Part shown: piece after piece, positions 60,198 to 64,000 of the stretch
Layout of the letters: each line of letters begins with the position of its first letter
Position numbering within the stretch: the first letter of the stretch is position 1
Source: Psococerastis gibbosa
Lineage: Eukaryota; Arthropoda; Insecta; Psocodea; Psocidae
Direction of reading: 5' to 3'
Length of the DNA: 64,000 bases
Assembly (NCBI GenBank): GCA_963971405.1
Contig: OZ020487.1
Span: forward strand, 19,763,371-19,827,370
The notes under the pieces: model-generated
The model's database searches: none
Told to the model about the DNA's origin: nothing
Seen by the model: only the letters and a program-made list of their open reading frames with translations
Made by a program: the position numbers and the translations under genes

Positions 60198-62195
60198 ACC
60201 CTTATCATATCAAGACCTTAAAAAAAATAATATAAGTAAATAGCTATTTTTTTTATTCTTGTCGAATGAATTTTTTTTAGCAACATTTAAACCGATGAAC
60301 ACGCAGGAGCAATTGCTCAATGTCAGGTACAATACAATGAGCCAAAATAAGCAAAATTAAGACACCTTTATCTTTTTAAAACCTTTAAAAAAATAAAATA
60401 CGTAAATAGCTATTTTTCTTATTCTTGTCGAATGAATTTTTTTTAGCTACATTTACACCGATGAACACGCTGGAGCAATTGCTCAATGTTAATTACAATA
60501 CAGTGAGCCACAATAAGCCAAATTAAGACACCCGTGTCATATCAAGACCTTTAAAAAAAATAAAATAAGTATATAGCAATTTTTCGTATTCTTGTCGAAT
60601 GAATTTTTTGTAGCTACATTTACACCGATGTACAAGCAGGAGCAAGTGGTCAATGTTAAGTACAATACAATGAGCCTAAATAAGCAAAATTAAGACACCT
60701 ATATCTTTTAAAGACCTTTAAAAAAAATAAAATAAGTAAATAGCTATTTTTCTTATTCTTGTCGAATGAATTTTTTTTAGCTACATTTACACCGATGAAC
60801 ACGCAGGAACAATTGCTCAATGTTAAGTACAATACAATGAGCCAAAATAAGCAAAATTAAGTCACCTATATCTTTTTAAAACCTTTAAAAAAATAAAATA
60901 AGTATATAGCTATTTTTCATATTCTTGTCGAATGAATTTTTTGTAGCTACATTTACACCGATGAACACGCAGGAGCAAGTGGCCAATGTTAGGTACAATA
61001 CAATGAGCCTAAATAAGCAAAATTAAGACACCTATATCTTTATAAGACCTTTAAAAAAAATAAAATAAGTAAATAGCTATTTTTCTTATTCTTGTCGAAT
61101 GAATTTTGTTTAGCTACATTTACACCGATGAACACGCAGGAACAATTTCTCCATGTTAAGTACAATACATTGAGCCAAAATAAGCAAAATTAAGACACCT
61201 TTATCATATCAAGACCTTAAAAAAAATAATATAAGTAAATAGCTATTTTTTTTATTCTTGTCGAATGAATTTTTTTTAGCAACATTTAAACCGATGAACA
61301 CGCAGGAGCAATTGCTCAATGTCAGGTACAATACAATGAGCCAAAATAAGCAAAATTAAGACACCTATATCTTTTTAAAACCTTTAAACAAATAAAATAC
61401 GTAAATAGCTATTTTTCTTATTCTTGTCGAATGAATTTTTTTTAGCTACATTTACACCGATGAACACGCTGGAGCAATTGCTCAATGTTGATTACAATAC
61501 AGTGAGCCACAATAAGCCAAATTAAGACACCCGTGTCATATCAAGACCTTTAAAAAAAATAAAATAAGTATATAGCAATTTTTCGTATTCTTGTCGAATG
61601 AATTTTTTGTAGCTACATTTACACCGATGTACAAGCAGGAGCAAGTGGTCAATGTTAAGTACAATACAATGAGCCTAAATAAGCAAAATTAAGACACCTA
61701 TATCTTTTAAAGACCTTTAAAAAAAATAAAATAAGTAAATAGCTATTTTTCTTATTCTTGTCGAATGAATTTTTTTTAGCTACATTTACACCGATGAACA
61801 CGCAGGAACAATTGCTCAATGTTATGTACAATACAATGAGCCAAAATAAGCAAAATTAAGACACCTATATCTTTTTAAAACCTTTAAAAAAATAAAATAA
61901 GTATATAGCTATTTTTCATATTCTTGTCGAATGAATTTTTTGTAGCTACATTTACACCGATGAACACGCAGGAGCAAGTGGCCAATGTTAGGTACAATAC
62001 AATGAGCCTAAATAAGCAAAATTAAGACACCTATATCTTTATAAGACCTTTAAAAAAAATAAAATAAGTAAATAGCTATTTTTCTTATTCTTGTCGAATG
62101 AATTTTGTTTAGCTACATTTACACCGATGAACACGCAGGAACAATTTCTCCATGTTAAGTACAATACATTGAGCCAAAATAAGCAAAATTAAGAC
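60198..62195 (+). repeat. Pair of 999-bp six-monomer units
   Basis: CCTTAAAA landmarks at 60216 and 61215, 999 bp apart, with the first-unit and second-unit marks as in the other pairs. The CTCAAAGATAAG monomer follows at 62317. Confidence 0.85.
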
Positions 62196-62718
62196 ACATT
62201 TATCTTTTTAAAACCTTTAAAAAAAATAAAATAAGTAAATAGCTATTTTTCTTATTCTTGTCGAATGAATTTTTTTTAGCAACATTTAAACCGATGAACA
62301 CGCAGGAACAATTGCTCAAAGATAAGTACGATACAATGAGCCAAAATAAGCAAAATTAAGACACCTATATCTTTTTAAAACCTTTAAAAAAATAAAATAA
62401 GTAAATAGCTATTTTTCTTATTCTTGTCGAATGAATTTTTTTTAGCTACATTTACACCGATGAACACGCAGGAGCAAGTGGTCAATGTTAAGTACAATAC
62501 AGTGAGCCTTAATAAGCAAAATTAAGACACCTATATCTTTTTAAGACCTTTAAAAAAAAAAAAAAAGTAAATAGCTATTTTTCTTATTCTTGTCGAATGA
62601 ATTTTTTTTAGCTACATTTACACCGATGAACACGCAGGAACAACTGCTCAATGTTAAGTACAATACAATGAGCCAAAATAAGCAAAACTAAGACACCTAT
62701 ATCTTTTTAAAACCTTTA

Positions 62719-64000
62719 AAAAAAATAAAATAAGTAAATAGCTATTTTTCATATTCTTGTCGAATGAATTTTTTTTAGCTACATTTACACCGATGAACAC
62801 GCAGGAGCAAGTGGTCAATGTTAAGTACAATACAGTGAGCCTAAATAAGCAAAATTAAGACACTCATATCATATCAAGACCTTTAAAAAAAAAAAATAAG
62901 TATATAGCTATTTTTCGTATTCTTGTCGAATGAATTTTTTGTAGCTACATTTACACCGATGAACACGCTGGAGCAATTGCCTAATGTTAGATACAGTACA
63001 GTGAGCCAAAATAAGCAAAATTAAGACACCTATATCTTTTTAAAACCTTTAAAAAAAATAAAATAAGTAATTAGCTATTTTTCGTATTCTTGCCGTTTGA
63101 ATTTTTTCAAGCTACATTTACACCGATGAACACGCAGGAGCAATTTCTCAATGTTAAGTACAATACAATGAGCCAAAATAAGCAAAATAAAGACACCTAT
63201 ATTTTTTTAAAACCTTTAAAAAAAATAATATAAGTAAATAGCTATTTTTTTTATTCTTGTCGAATGAATTTTTTTTAGCATTATTTAAACCGATGAACAC
63301 GCAGGAGCAATTGCTCAATGTCAAGTACAATACAATGAGCCAAAATAAGCAAAATTAAGACACCTATATCTTTTTAAAACCTTTAAAAAAATAAAATAAG
63401 TAAATAGCTATTTTTCTTATTCTTGTCGAATGAATTTTTTTTAGCCACATTTACACCGATGAACACGCAGGAGCAATTGCGCAATGTTAAATACAATACA
63501 ATGAATCTATATAAGCCAAATTAAGACACCCGTGTCATATCAAGACCTTTAAAAAAAATTAAATAAGTATATAGCTATTTTTCGTATTCTTGTCGAATGA
63601 ATTTTTTGTAGCTACATTTACACCGATGAACACGCAGGAGCAAGTGGCCAATGTTAAGTATAATACAATGAGCCTAAATAAGCAAAATTAAGACACCTAT
63701 ATCTTTTTAAGACCTTTAAAGAAAATAAAATAAGTAAATAGCTATTTTTCTTATTCTTGTCGAATGAATTTTTTATAACTACATTTACACCGATGAACAC
63801 GCAGGAGCAAGTGGCCAATGTTAGGTACAATACAATGAGCCAACATAAGCAAAATTAAGACACCTATATCTTATTAAGACCTTAAAAAAAAGAAAATAAC
63901 TAAATAGCTATTTTTCTTATTCTTGTCGAATGAATTTTTAGTAGCTACATTTACACGGATGAACACGCAGGAGCATTTGCTCAATGTTAGGTACATTACA
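62719..64000 (+). repeat. HOR segment repeating 48510-49791 and 51674-52955, cut by the window end
   Basis: Constant offset of 14,209 bp to the first and 11,045 bp to the second partner (AAGAAAATAACTAAATAG at 49681, 52845 and 63890). It enters the diverged block at about 63.62 kb and is cut by the end of the window. A private change is TTTTATAACTACATTTAC at about 63772. Confidence 0.85.

Larger units (their letters stand above)
55890..62718 (+). repeat. HOR segment, third copy of the 36.8-42.96 kb block
   Basis: Parallels 36803-42963 at an offset of 19,087 bp to about 57.99 kb and 19,754 bp after it, the 667-bp step being a private duplication. It carries the 50-bp remnant and the 999-bp pair. 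Private changes include ACGCAACAACAATTG (about 55918), GCTAAATTTACACC (about 58900), ATGTTGATTAC (about 61486) and AAGACACC in place of AAGTCACC (about 61857). Confidence 0.85.
1..64000. repeat. Satellite DNA array, about 167-bp monomer, filling the window
   Basis: Every stretch of the window is a head-to-tail copy of one AT-rich unit. The landmark ACACCGATGAACACGCAGG, or a close variant, recurs every 166-167 bp (for example at 85, 251, 418 and 585, counted at its CCGATG core), always in the same orientation. No stretch departs from the repeat, so there is no intergenic or genic sequence to annotate. Base composition of one consensus monomer is about 27% G+C. Length near that of a chromatosome, AT-richness and higher-order organisation are typical of eukaryotic centromeric or pericentromeric satellites; that location is inferred, not shown. 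I do not recognise the family. Neither array edge is inside the window. Confidence 0.98.

Noticed and set aside
1-64000. Primate alpha satellite (171 bp)
   Set aside because: Similar length and HOR style, but the sequence shows none of the familiar alpha-satellite boxes and no CENP-B box.

Overview
The whole 64 kb window is one uninterrupted tandem array of an AT-rich satellite repeat (about 73% A+T, counted on one consensus monomer). The unit is about 167 bp, so the window holds roughly 385 monomers. I found no unique sequence, gene, RNA gene, transposon or array edge. A 167-bp AT-rich monomer in long multi-kilobase arrays with nested higher-order organisation points to centromeric or pericentromeric heterochromatin of a eukaryote. 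I do not recognise the family and cannot name the organism.

Each monomer, taken from the AAGACACC box, runs: a T-rich stretch, an A-tract (A6 to A14), GTAAATAGCTATTT (holding a perfect 12-bp palindrome), a TCTTGTCGAATGAA box, a T-tract (T5 to T9), a box ACACCGATGAACACGCAGG, and in many monomers a second perfect 12-bp palindrome GAGCAATTGCTC, ending in TGAGCCAAAATAAGC. The two palindrome centres lie 69 bp apart. Variant classes either keep or lose the second palindrome (CAAGTGGTC and TTGCCTAATG classes), and their order is reproduced between distant copies. That order defines the higher-order repeats (HORs).

Layout: 1-3140 matches 32293-35440. 3141-8.7k matches 37.24-42.7k, 42.96-48.2k and 56.35-62.4k. 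8.68-11.54k matches 23.16-26.18k. 11539-15010 and 15011-18647 are adjacent copies (3472 and 3637 bp). 15011-23155 matches 26185-34163 at a spacing of 11,174 then 11,008 bp. 33637-35442 and 35443-37248 are a tandem 1.8-kb pair. 37418-42963 and 42964-48509 are a tandem 5546-bp pair. 47514-50677 and 50678-53841 are a tandem 3164-bp pair carrying a block of diverged monomers. 53.84-55.89k is a mosaic. 55.89-62.72k is another copy of the 37-43k block with a private 667-bp duplication. 62719-64000 repeats 48510-49791. Nested inside are pairs of 999-bp six-monomer units.

Three kinds of internally deleted monomer (141, 117 and 50 bp) act as markers of descent. The 141-bp form occurs only in the first 36.4 kb, the 117-bp form only at 10.8-30.3 kb and the 50-bp form only at 40.4-60.2 kb. 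The window therefore records a layered history of unequal exchange, with probable local conversion. Nothing here encodes a protein: the longest open frames (62-69 codons) are chance readings of the repeat.
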